Shown here: one piece after another, positions 55,379 through 63,346 of the stretch | Layout: each line of letters opens with the position of its first letter | Numbering within the stretch: the stretch's first letter is position 1 | Assembly: GCF_904848165.1 (NCBI RefSeq) | Contig: NZ_LR884459.1 | Span: forward strand, 3,286,001-3,350,000 | Length of the DNA: 64,000 bases | Direction of reading: 5' to 3' | Source of the DNA: Psychrobacter arenosus | GTDB taxonomy: Bacteria; Pseudomonadota; Gammaproteobacteria; Pseudomonadales; Moraxellaceae | Made by a program: the position numbers and the translations under genes | Notes under the pieces: model-generated | The model's database searches: none | What the model was told of the DNA's origin: nothing | Seen by the model: only the letters and a program-made list of their open reading frames with translations

Positions 55379-56491
55379 CTATTGTTTAATTAGCACTTTA
55401 CTGCCTTCATGGCGTATATCGTATTGGTTTAAAGCTTTTAATAGGTCTGAAAATTTAGCATAGCCATATTTATCAAGTTTAACATTTTTGTGGTGTTGAT
55501 TAATTTGGCTCGCTATGTAAGAAATATTGGTCCAGCCTTGTTCTGCGTTTGGATTTTCTTGAATAAGTTTGCTGATAATACTGATTAAATGCGTTTGGTT
55601 TTGTAGTTGTTCAGTCGTCCAACGACTGGATGGTTTGGTGGTTATTATTTTATTCTTTACTGGAGATTTAGCAGTCGATTGAGTTGAGGTAACGCCCTTA
55701 GAATTTGCTGGTATTTTGCATCGTATGTATAGGCTGGAGCTTATCGATTTAGTTTCAAAGAGGTCTATTTGTTTAATGAGCTCTGAAACCTTTTTATAAC
55801 CATAATTTTTAGGACTAAACTCTGGATATAGCTTTGTTAATTCTTGAGATGCAACTGCTAGATTTACCCATTCTTTTGAATCTGACTTTTGCTTATTAGT
55901 GATAGCAGTACGGAGACTATTGAGCAGTTTGGTATCACATTTTAGGCGTTTACCTTCCCACCTATTTAGCTTGTCAATTACAGGTAAGACAGCAGGGACA
56001 GTGGGTTCGACAGCTATAGGAGTTAAGCTTAATATGCGTTCATTTTTTTGTATGATAGCTAATTTTTCGACATAAAAGAACTGATCACATGACTGGGTAA
56101 AGGCTTCAACTGTATTGCAGTTACCAAAACCAAAAACTTTGACATTATCTTCACGAATTCTTAGAGATAAAGCAGTGAAATCGCTATCGCTAGAAACGAT
56201 ACAAAAACCATCGTACTCGCCACTATAAAGTAAGTCCATTGCTTCAATGACCATACCAATATCAGTAGCGTTTTTACCCTTAGTATAGGCAGGCTGCTGT
56301 ATGGGTTTGATGGCAAATTCTAGCCAAGCATCTTTCCAGCCTTGAATATGCGTGCCACTCCAATCACCAAATAGCTTCTTACAACGGATAGTACCTAGTT
56401 TTTCTATCTCTTTTAAAACCAAGCCAATATTTTTTGGGGAAGCATTATCGGCATCGATAAGTACCGCAATACTATTTAGCTTGGTAGACAT
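55379..56491 (-). CDS. NYN-domain RNase with two OST-HTH/LOTUS modules
   Basis: 370 aa. The N-terminal NYN (PIN-like) domain has AVLIDADNASPKNIG (DxDN), NATDIGMVIEAMDLLYSG and VSSDSDFTALSLRIRE, i.e. the acidic residues of a LabA-like nuclease. Two OST-HTH/LOTUS domains follow (about 180-255 and 290-368), each with the ending FSPKNYGYKKVSELIKQID or KYGYAKFSDLLKALNQYDI. LOTUS domains bind RNA or nucleoprotein. It is therefore probably an RNA-processing effector. Located 43 bp after the TerD-trypsin gene. Confidence 0.88.
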   Translation of the reverse strand: MSTKLNSIAVLIDADNASPKNIGLVLKEIEKLGTIRCKKLFGDWSGTHIQGWKDAWLEFAIKPIQQPAYTKGKNATDIGMVIEAMDLLYSGEYDGFCIVSSDSDFTALSLRIREDNVKVFGFGNCNTVEAFTQSCDQFFYVEKLAIIQKNERILSLTPIAVEPTVPAVLPVIDKLNRWEGKRLKCDTKLLNSLRTAITNKQKSDSKEWVNLAVASQELTKLYPEFSPKNYGYKKVSELIKQIDLFETKSISSSLYIRCKIPANSKGVTSTQSTAKSPVKNKIITTKPSSRWTTEQLQNQTHLISIISKLIQENPNAEQGWTNISYIASQINQHHKNVKLDKYGYAKFSDLLKALNQYDIRHEGSKVLIKQ

Positions 56492-56534
56492 GCACTTTCC
56501 TTACCATATCTTTTTTATATTTTTTTATTCTAAA

Positions 56535-57779
56535 TTAACCCTGACAACCCACTAGCCATAATGCGCCACGACTTTGTTTACTCAGTTGCGGGGTGGTTAA
56601 AGGTAGCGACTGGTTCTCTGATAGACCATGACGATTGGCCAAATCCGTTAGGCTCATGCCAGCACTGCTCAGTAGAGCAGATAATAACTGAAACTTCACT
56701 GCATAGTTCATATTTTGTGCATGCTCGTGGCTCAGGCTAGAGGTGACCATACCGATGACTTCGCCAGAGGGTAGCAGTAACGGACTACCGCTAGAGCCCG
56801 GCTGAATCGGGGCGGTAAATTGGATATAGCGGATATCATCACCAAAACCAGTTAGAGCTGAAATACAGCCTTGCGTAACTTGGAGTTGGCTACTGACGCC
56901 TGATAGCGGAAAGCCTAAAGTGGTAATCGTCTCCCCTAAAATATCATCGCATTGTTGGGCTAAAGGGAGATAGGAGGGTAGGGGCTCGTGGACTCTGATA
57001 ATAGCGGAGTCGCTACCAATATCACTCAATACGACTTGAGCTTCAAGATCCGTCTGTCCTTGCTGTCGAATCGCAATGATAGCGGCGGACTCAACCACGT
57101 GATAGCAGGTCAATAAATGATAAGGGTCGATGGCAAAAGCTGTGCCGGTCCAAGTCTCACCGGGTTCTACCTGTCTTGGAGGTCGCTGTGCGTCATTAGG
57201 ACGGTGGTTCTGTTGTTGGCTTTGTGCCTCTTGGATGAGGGCGTGGGTATGCGGTGGCCGAGTATCTAGGCCAATCTGTACCCGCTGCGCAAGACTGTCT
57301 AATCCTTGAGTGGAAGTCTCACCGAGTGCGCGGCATTTATACTGGCCATTACGCTGATAAATCTCTAGGACAATAGCGGCTTTGACATGTCGCTCCATTG
57401 ATTTAAAGTCATATTGAATCGCGTTATGATTAATACTTAGACTAACATTATCCAACTCGACCGCTGGCAAGTTGAGACTAGGCTCTTGATAGACGTATGC
57501 GATTAATTGTAGATAGCTAACCCCTTGCTCATTAAACAATTTATCTAAATCTAGTTGCCAAGCGCTTGGGCTATCAGCGTTGTCTAGTTTTGCCCAGTCT
57601 TTAGGCTCATGCAGATAAGCAGGACTACAAGCAGCTTTGCGATTAGAGTCTAATGGCAACCATAGTAGGCCGAGCTGTTGACCAAAAGCATACTGCTTAC
57701 TCGTAGAAAAACCTACTGAGCACTGCGCTTGCGAGATGACAGTATTGGCTCCGAGTACTAGAGTAGTCTGGGCGGGCAT
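56535..57779 (-). CDS. TerD-like domain fused to a trypsin-like serine protease
   Basis: 414 aa, no signal peptide. Residues 1-175 resemble TerD (stress-response/tellurite protein): WQLDLDKLFNEQGVSYLQLI, then VLEIYQRNGQYKCRALGE and GLDSLAQRVQIGLD. A Gln/Arg/Pro-rich linker (about 183-205) leads to a trypsin/DegP-like protease with the full triad His227 (LLTCYHVV), Asp257 (DIGSDSAII) and Ser330 (QPGSSGSPLL). The last ~45 residues are a polar tail. The canonical TerD Ca2+-binding DLDxS loop is not obvious. Such a protein could sense stress through TerD and cleave intracellular targets. It is the first gene of the minus-strand Ter-type cluster. Confidence 0.82.
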   Translation of the reverse strand: MPAQTTLVLGANTVISQAQCSVGFSTSKQYAFGQQLGLLWLPLDSNRKAACSPAYLHEPKDWAKLDNADSPSAWQLDLDKLFNEQGVSYLQLIAYVYQEPSLNLPAVELDNVSLSINHNAIQYDFKSMERHVKAAIVLEIYQRNGQYKCRALGETSTQGLDSLAQRVQIGLDTRPPHTHALIQEAQSQQQNHRPNDAQRPPRQVEPGETWTGTAFAIDPYHLLTCYHVVESAAIIAIRQQGQTDLEAQVVLSDIGSDSAIIRVHEPLPSYLPLAQQCDDILGETITTLGFPLSGVSSQLQVTQGCISALTGFGDDIRYIQFTAPIQPGSSGSPLLLPSGEVIGMVTSSLSHEHAQNMNYAVKFQLLSALLSSAGMSLTDLANRHGLSENQSLPLTTPQLSKQSRGALWLVGCQG

Positions 57780-58017
57780 AAGCGGCCTATTTATTATTAT
57801 TTAAATGAATTGTATGTTGCGAGTTGTTTTGATTATTCATACTGCGCTTTCTTATTCTAGCGGATTTTACTGGTAGGTCGCGGGTTTATTCTTGGTGGTT
57901 GTCTCTATTATGAATAAGAAGGGCGTCGGCTAGCTGTTAGTCTGCACTCTGGCTTTATATTATGCATAGTAACCGTTACCATAAAGGATATATTCACTTA
58001 AATTTTAACTATCTATT

Positions 58018-58431
58018 ATGATTTATATTAACGAGCGTATTAGCCTAGAAGACAATGAAGTCGACCTTAGCGCCATGCGAGCGCAAGGTGCCGGCGGGCA
58101 GAATGTTAATAAAGTCTCCTCAGCTATCCATCTACGCTTTGATATTCCTGCTTCAAGTCTCAGTGATACTCACAAACAGCGCTTGCTAGACAGTAACGAT
58201 AGCCGTATCACTAAAGAGGGCATACTCGTTATCAAAGCACAGCAATTTCGCACTCAAGAAAAGAACAAGGCTGATGCTTTTGAGCGGTTGCAAGAGTTTA
58301 TTACCAAAGCTACCCATGTGAATCCGACCCGACGACCAACGAAACCCAGTCGTAATGCACGACGCAAGCGGGTGGACCAAAAAACGCAACGGGGAAAGAC
58401 TAAATTATTGCGGGGTAAGGTGGATTATTAG
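58018..58431 (+). CDS. arfB: ArfB (YaeJ), alternative ribosome-rescue peptidyl-tRNA hydrolase
   Basis: 137 aa. Class-I release-factor-like domain with the catalytic GGQ (residues 26-28 in RAQGAGGQNVNKVSS) and a C-terminal basic tail (about 105-137, TRRPTKPSRNARRKRVDQK) that enters the empty mRNA channel of stalled ribosomes. It hydrolyses peptidyl-tRNA on non-stop complexes. Length and layout match E. coli ArfB (140 aa). Terminator hairpin 48 bp downstream. Confidence 0.95.
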   Translation: MIYINERISLEDNEVDLSAMRAQGAGGQNVNKVSSAIHLRFDIPASSLSDTHKQRLLDSNDSRITKEGILVIKAQQFRTQEKNKADAFERLQEFITKATHVNPTRRPTKPSRNARRKRVDQKTQRGKTKLLRGKVDY

Positions 58432-58476
58432 CACGAGAATAGGTTGTTACGAGTTCCTTAAAAAAAGTTCTTAATA

Positions 58477-58512
58477 AAAAAGCGAGCCCTAAAATAATAG
58501 AGCTCGCTTTGT
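58477..58512. terminator. Intrinsic terminator between arfB and the ridA gene
   Basis: AAAGCGAGC / GCTCGCTTT nine-bp stem with A/T flanks; it can act on both convergent genes. Confidence 0.75.
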
Positions 58513-58579
58513 CATTTAAGCAGTGTCATAAAACTAATATAAGAAAGATAACCGATAAGGCCAACTCTCAATTTAAAAC

Positions 58580-58918
58580 CTACTCAGCCGCAATAACCGT
58601 AACTTCTACCAACAAGTCAGGATGGGCAAGTGCAGACTCACCACAAGCGCGGGCAGGGGGCTGCGTATCAGAAAACCACTCATCCCACACCGCATTCATC
58701 GCAGCAAAGTCATCCATACTTTTAACCCAAACAGTAGCAGAAAGGATTTTTGATTTATCGCTACCCACTTCTTCTAATAAGTCTTTGACTTTATTTAAGC
58801 AAGTTAGGGTTTGTGCTGAGATATCTTCGTCAACATTACCCACTTGGCCAGATAAATAGATCGTTTGATTATGGATGACGATTTGGCTCATACGAGCATT
58901 ACTTTTTAATTTTTGCAT
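58580..58918 (-). CDS. RidA-family (YjgF/YER057c) protein
   Basis: 112 aa. Conserved elements: IYLSGQVG, QTLTCLNKVKDLLEEVGSDKSKIL, ATVWVKSMDDFAAMNAVWDEWF and PPARACGESALAHPDLLVEVTVIA. This includes the Rid-family Arg in PARAC that stabilises the 2-aminoacrylate/imine carboxylate. RidA enzymes speed release of 2-ketoacids from reactive imines. It lies 55 bp downstream of a DadA-like FAD dehydrogenase on the same strand, consistent with hydrolysing the imino acid that enzyme releases. Start ATG 58918 or 58891. Confidence 0.88.
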   Translation of the reverse strand: MQKLKSNARMSQIVIHNQTIYLSGQVGNVDEDISAQTLTCLNKVKDLLEEVGSDKSKILSATVWVKSMDDFAAMNAVWDEWFSDTQPPARACGESALAHPDLLVEVTVIAAE

Positions 58919-58973
58919 AGTTAAGCTGCCTTTATTTTGGTTTATTGGTCTTTAATTTGATTAAGATTCAAGA

Positions 58974-60224
58974 CTATTGATCGCCGAAGCGTTTGCTGCT
59001 GAACGGCTCTAAATCGACAAGAGGCTCTTGACCCTGCATCAGCTGCTGAACGACACGTCCGGTGACTGGACCTAAAGTAAAGCCTTGGAAACTATGACCA
59101 AAAGCAAACCATAAATGCTCATGTTTATCCGCCGCACCAATGACCGGCTTCATGTCAGGCATACAAGGGCGCGAACCACACCAGGCTTCTGATTCCACTG
59201 CGTTCTCTAAAGGTAAGACCTTTTTCACATGTTTCATAACGGAAGTCAGCTGACCGAAGTTCTTCGACGCATCCATCAAGGTCATTTCTGCCCCGGTAGT
59301 AATACGAATACCTTGCTGCATAGGACCCATGGCAAAACCGATGTCCATATCAATCATACTGTGATTGATCATATTCTTTTGCGTCACTTCGAAATGCTGA
59401 TGGTAGCCGCGCATAGGGAATAAAGGAATTTTATAGCCTAAAGGTTCGATTAAATCTGCAGACCAAGGTCCTGCTGCAACCACCAAATCATCGCTATAAT
59501 AATCGCCATCGTCTGTGCTGACTTTCCAGCCACCCTCAAATGGCTCAATAGCCATCACACTGTGCTCAGCAATAGCACCACCTTTCGCCTCAAAGTCTTT
59601 GGCATAAGCTTTCACTAGCTCACCAGGGTTGGTCACCTGCCAAGAGTTTAACCAATGAATACCGCCAACATAGTCTTTAAAGTCAACGTTAGGCTCCATT
59701 TCTTGCAATTCTGCTACTGTTAAGACTTTATGAGTAACGCCTTGCTCCACGGCTTCGCCTGCTAATTTCACCGCGTTATTGAACTTGTCTTCAGAACGAT
59801 GCAATTCGATCCAACCTACGCGACGGATTAGATGTTCGGCATCGGCAGAAGTAATCATTTCCTGGTGCTCGCTAGTGCAATGCTCAATCAGCGTCTGCCA
59901 CTCTTGGTCAATTTTGCTAACTTCGGCAGGAGAAGAGTACTGCCAATACTTCAGCAAAGCTTGACGATAGCGCAGTACGGCAGGCCAACGATAGCGGATA
60001 TCGGTGCTGTGATTCGGAAGGACACGAATGAGTTCAACGAGTTGGCGAGGAAACGGACGAGTATGAATAGCTTCACGTTGAATAAGACCAGCGTTACCGT
60101 AAGAGGTCTCAGAGCCGGGTGGGCGTTTATCTAACATCAGCACTTGTGTGCCGGTGTTTTGGAGGTGCCAAGCGATAGAAGTGCCGACCATGCCTGCACC
60201 AATGACAATGACTTGATAACGCAT
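58974..60224 (-). CDS. DadA-like FAD-dependent D-amino acid dehydrogenase
   Basis: 416 aa. N-terminal FAD-binding motif VIVIGAGMVGTSIAWHLQ (GxGxxG), middle region GGIHWLNSWQVTNPGELVKAY, YYSDDLVVAAGPWSADLI, and C-terminal SEAWCGSRPCMPDMKPVIGA and FGHSFQGFTLGPVTGR typical of DAO-fold dehydrogenases. It oxidises D-amino acids to imino acids at the membrane, passing electrons to quinone. It is in one unit with a RidA gene. Given the nearby AruI/GbuA-like genes, D-arginine is an attractive but unproven substrate. AAGGGAC upstream of ATG 60224. Confidence 0.85.
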   Translation of the reverse strand: MRYQVIVIGAGMVGTSIAWHLQNTGTQVLMLDKRPPGSETSYGNAGLIQREAIHTRPFPRQLVELIRVLPNHSTDIRYRWPAVLRYRQALLKYWQYSSPAEVSKIDQEWQTLIEHCTSEHQEMITSADAEHLIRRVGWIELHRSEDKFNNAVKLAGEAVEQGVTHKVLTVAELQEMEPNVDFKDYVGGIHWLNSWQVTNPGELVKAYAKDFEAKGGAIAEHSVMAIEPFEGGWKVSTDDGDYYSDDLVVAAGPWSADLIEPLGYKIPLFPMRGYHQHFEVTQKNMINHSMIDMDIGFAMGPMQQGIRITTGAEMTLMDASKNFGQLTSVMKHVKKVLPLENAVESEAWCGSRPCMPDMKPVIGAADKHEHLWFAFGHSFQGFTLGPVTGRVVQQLMQGQEPLVDLEPFSSKRFGDQ

Positions 60225-60579
60225 AAAAAGTCCCTTTAATTATGGGTAAAGTAAGCAATATGGAGATTTCATATCATCGCTAATTCAATAAGAATATGAC
60301 AACAACACGGTTTTAAACAACCAATACTAAGCCAACCGGCCTTAACTTAAGTAGGGCTGGGTGGCGACTGATATTCACGGGCTAAGACTTATCTAAAAAG
60401 CTAACTTATTAACTTCCTACCTTATAAACCGGCGATTTAGTGGCTTATCGCAAAGCTGACTTACAAAGGCAGGAGAAAAAACTATATAGGATTGAAATCA
60501 ATAAGAACAATAAAACAATCCTTTTGATTTATAGGGCTTAATTTACCACATTTACTAGGTTGGAAAATAGCCCAGTTAA
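60225..60579. other. Intergenic, no gene seen
   Basis: AT-rich upstream region of the dehydrogenase gene. It holds that promoter and no recognisable repeat or RNA. Confidence 0.4.
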
Positions 60580-60795
60580 CATAAAAGTTTTTATTATAAA
60601 AACTTTGAGTTATATAAAATTGGCGCAGTTAATACCAATAGTGATTGGAAGGACATTTTTCTTTACATATTATCTGACATATTAAGAGCTAACGGTCATA
60701 CGCAGATCCTTTATGCTACTACAGATAGCTTTAACACCGGGGTTGACAATGACTGGACTACCTTGACCAACATTAATGCCACGCCATTACTCTAA
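60580..60795 (+). pseudogene. Possible 3' remnant of a gene for a secreted or repeat protein
   Basis: A 71-codon open frame without any ATG, GTG or convincing ribosome-binding site reads NTNSDWKDIFLYILSDILR and then YATTDSFNTGVDNDWTT before TAA at 60793-60795. The composition (Asn/Asp/Thr-rich) resembles the C-terminus of exported proteins. It ends 26 bp before a terminator, as a real gene end would. Too short to assign; it could also be chance. Confidence 0.35.
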
Positions 60796-60820
60796 GCTAA
60801 TGCTCAACACTGTATAAAAC

Positions 60821-60856
60821 AAAAAAACGCTCCCAAAGTAGGGGGCGTTTTTTTAT
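60821..60856. terminator. Intrinsic terminator of the LysR gene
   Basis: AAAAAACGCTCCC / GGGGGCGTTTTTT stem (one T-G pair) 17 bp after the LysR stop. T tracts are on both strands. Confidence 0.85.
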
Positions 60857-60872
60857 GCCAATTAAAATTGTA

Positions 60873-61787
60873 TTAGCTGACTGCCGAAGCCAAACGCCCC
60901 ACCATCTCAGTCAAAAACCCCTCAACAGGCTTGCTCATATTAGGCCGATAAGCCCAATAGTGCTGCACCTCATAGCTCAGCTCATCCAACAATAAAATTC
61001 GCATCAGACCGGATTGCTCATAGCGTTTCGCCAAATCGTAGGGGAGATAGCCAATATGATGACCGGCTAAGATGATTCTTGCCGTAGCCTCCATATGGTA
61101 AGTCGTCGCCGTCAATGACTTTGGCTGGATATGGTTGCGATTATGCACCACCGAATAGCCGCGTTTAATCCAAGCATACTGCTGCTCTAATATCTCAAAG
61201 GTCAGCTTACCCGTATGCTGAAATAACGAATGCTCGCTACCACAACAAACGACTTGTCGTTCGATAAAGGCTGTTTGAAACTTTAGCGAGGGTGGGAAAC
61301 TGCTAAAATAACCCACCCCAATATCACACTCATTATTCAAAAGGATCTCTAGCATATCCTCAGGGCTTTGTACGTCAATAGAAAAGTGAATGAGCGGATT
61401 ATCGCTATAGCTTTTTGCCAGACATAAGCGCAAGGCCTCATAAAAAAACTCGGGCAATTGGTCCGATAAACCCAGTCGGATATGGCCGCCCTGTACTGAA
61501 TCCAATTGACGGATATAGTGCAGTTGATGCTGGAAGTTGGCGACCGATTCTTGAAAGCCTAAGCAAGCTTCATAGACCGCGATACCGTCATCCGTTAAGC
61601 GAAACCCGCCACGACCGCGATGGCACAGCACCATACCCAACACATCCTCTAAATGTGAGAGATGGCCGCTGATCACTGAGGCAGATAAATTAAGCCTATC
61701 TTCGGCAGCAGTCACCCCCTGACATTCAACAATGGCGATAAAGCTATTTATAGTTTTGATATCTATTTTAGTTAATTGATTTAGCAT
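60873..61787 (-). CDS. gbuR: LysR-family transcriptional regulator, probable GbuR
   Basis: 304 aa. The N-terminal winged HTH (about 5-65: IDIKTINSFIAIVECQGVTA and AEDRLNLSASVISGHLSHLE) leads into a linker helix and periplasmic-binding-like effector domain (about 95-300). It is divergent from a guanidinobutyrase-like gene, the arrangement of Pseudomonas gbuR-gbuA, where the LysR protein activates gbuA in response to 4-guanidinobutyrate. Regulation of the divergent gene is inferred. A perfect 21-bp tandem repeat in the shared 276-bp promoter region is a candidate operator. Confidence 0.82.
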   Translation of the reverse strand: MLNQLTKIDIKTINSFIAIVECQGVTAAEDRLNLSASVISGHLSHLEDVLGMVLCHRGRGGFRLTDDGIAVYEACLGFQESVANFQHQLHYIRQLDSVQGGHIRLGLSDQLPEFFYEALRLCLAKSYSDNPLIHFSIDVQSPEDMLEILLNNECDIGVGYFSSFPPSLKFQTAFIERQVVCCGSEHSLFQHTGKLTFEILEQQYAWIKRGYSVVHNRNHIQPKSLTATTYHMEATARIILAGHHIGYLPYDLAKRYEQSGLMRILLLDELSYEVQHYWAYRPNMSKPVEGFLTEMVGRLASAVS

Positions 61788-61884
61788 ATTTTTCCCTATA
61801 TTTTTAGCGGATTCGCTATCCCTGTTTTCTCACTGAGCAAGCTGTTAAACGTTTATATCTTCAAAATTTATTGGTCATACTTTC

Positions 61885-61926
61885 TTGCTTTACCTAGAAA
61901 TTATGTTGCTTTACCTAGAAATTATG
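61885..61926. repeat. Perfect 21-bp tandem repeat in the LysR-gbuA promoter region
   Basis: Two identical head-to-tail units, 61885-61905 and 61906-61926, each beginning TTGCTTTACCTAGAAATTAT. Unit length is two helical turns, so both would face the same side of the DNA. Confidence 0.95.
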
Positions 61927-62063
61927 CGTGGTTTAATAGTAATACTACGAATTTATAGAAGTTTACTTCCGAATATTAGCATGGCTTGCCCTCTTATATT
62001 TAGGTAAGGTTAAGGTATTCAAAAAGATTATTCATTTTGACACCGGTCATAAGGAAGTAACCC

Positions 62064-63032
62064 ATGGAATTTAATCAACCTTTAAGCGGCAATGAGATGC
62101 CACGATTTGGCGGCTTTGCCTCAATGATGCGTTTGCCTACCCAAGCGGATGCGCAAGGGCTAGATGCTGCCTTCGTTGGCGTGCCAATGGATATAGGTGC
62201 GTCGAACCGTAGTGGTGCAAGATTAGGGCCTAGACAGATTCGTGATGAGTCACGCATGATCCGTCCGTATAACGTCGCGACCCGCGCAGCTCCGTTTGAG
62301 TCTTTGCAAGTGGCCGACATTGGCGATGTGCCTATCAATACTTTTAACCTATTGAAAAGTGTCGATATCATTGAAAAATTCTATTCTGAAAAAATTCTAA
62401 GTCACGGTGCTATTCCGTTAACGCTAGGTGGCGATCACACGATTGCGCTGCCCATTTTGCGTGCCTTAGCCAAAAAACATGGCCCAGTGGGTATGGTGCA
62501 TATCGACGCTCATGCGGATATCAATGATGAAATGTTTGGTGAAAAAATCGCCCATGGCACGCCATTTCGCCGCGCTATTGAAGAAAATTTATTGGACGGC
62601 AACCGCGTAGTACAGATTGGTTTACGTGGCACCGGTTATAGCGCTGAAGAATTTGATTGGTCCACCCAGCAAGGTTTCCGAGTCGTGCCCGCTGAAGAGT
62701 GTTGGTATAAATCGCTAGCGCCTTTGATGGCTGAAGTTAGAGAAAAAGTAGGCCCTGGCCCCGTTTATTTAAGCTTTGATATCGATGGGATTGATCCTGC
62801 CTTTGCCCCAGGTACCGGCACTGCTGAGATTGGCGGTCTGACTTCGACACAAGGTATTGAAATCATTCGTGGTATGCGCGGCCTAGACGTCGTCGGCTGC
62901 GACCTGGTTGAAGTGTCGCCTCCTTATGATCCGTTTGGTAACACCTCAGTACTAGCCGCTAACTTGCTGTTTGAAATGCTGTGCATCTTGCCAGGCGTGC
63001 GCTATGACGAGAATGTCAAAGCTATCTACTAA
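62064..63032 (+). CDS. gbuA: Ureohydrolase, guanidinobutyrase/agmatinase type
   Basis: 322 aa. Mn2+-binding ureohydrolase motifs: GGDH (His125), HIDAHAD (Asp148, His150, Asp152) and SFDIDGIDPAFAPG (Asp239, Asp241). The family comprises agmatinase (SpeB), guanidinobutyrase and guanidinopropionase; all release urea from a guanidino compound. The N-terminus MPRFGGFASMMRLP and the neighbours (LysR upstream, AruI-like decarboxylase downstream) favour 4-guanidinobutyrate as substrate, giving 4-aminobutyrate. AAGGAAG precedes ATG 62064. Confidence 0.85.
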   Translation: MEFNQPLSGNEMPRFGGFASMMRLPTQADAQGLDAAFVGVPMDIGASNRSGARLGPRQIRDESRMIRPYNVATRAAPFESLQVADIGDVPINTFNLLKSVDIIEKFYSEKILSHGAIPLTLGGDHTIALPILRALAKKHGPVGMVHIDAHADINDEMFGEKIAHGTPFRRAIEENLLDGNRVVQIGLRGTGYSAEEFDWSTQQGFRVVPAEECWYKSLAPLMAEVREKVGPGPVYLSFDIDGIDPAFAPGTGTAEIGGLTSTQGIEIIRGMRGLDVVGCDLVEVSPPYDPFGNTSVLAANLLFEMLCILPGVRYDENVKAIY

Positions 63033-63097
63033 TAGTTGGTTGACTAAGCGCTGGTGAGTAAGGGTTAATTAATAAAAGCCCGCTCACTGGTATCGAT

Positions 63098-63187
63098 TCA
63101 TTCAGCGTCTTTTTATTAAGCATCTGGTTATTAAGTATCTGGTTATTACGCGTCTGTTTATTAAGCATCTGATTATTACGCGTCGAC
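63098..63187. repeat. 15-bp tandem repeat array (five clear units plus one degenerate)
   Basis: Units start at 63113, 63128, 63143, 63158 and 63173, with two alternating forms, TTATTAAGCATCTGG-like and TTATTACGCGTCTGT-like. A degenerate unit (11 of 15 matches) lies at 63098-63112. The array lies between gbuA and the aruI-like gene in an otherwise gene-free 314-bp gap. Confidence 0.88.
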
Positions 63188-63346
63188 CTAACAGCGTTAA
63201 TCGAATAACCTCAGTGTAAAAATAATAATTTAGAATTAATTCTCTACTTTTGATTTTTAAAGTTTTATGGAGTGCTAAACCGGATCGCTAAAGAGTAGCA
63301 GTGGTTTAGCCTCCCTTTAAAAGTCGTTTATTTTCAAGGATGATTT

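Noticed and set aside
63098..63187. CRISPR-like array
   Set aside because: Units are 15 bp and directly abutting with no unique spacers; it is a simple tandem repeat, and no cas genes are present.
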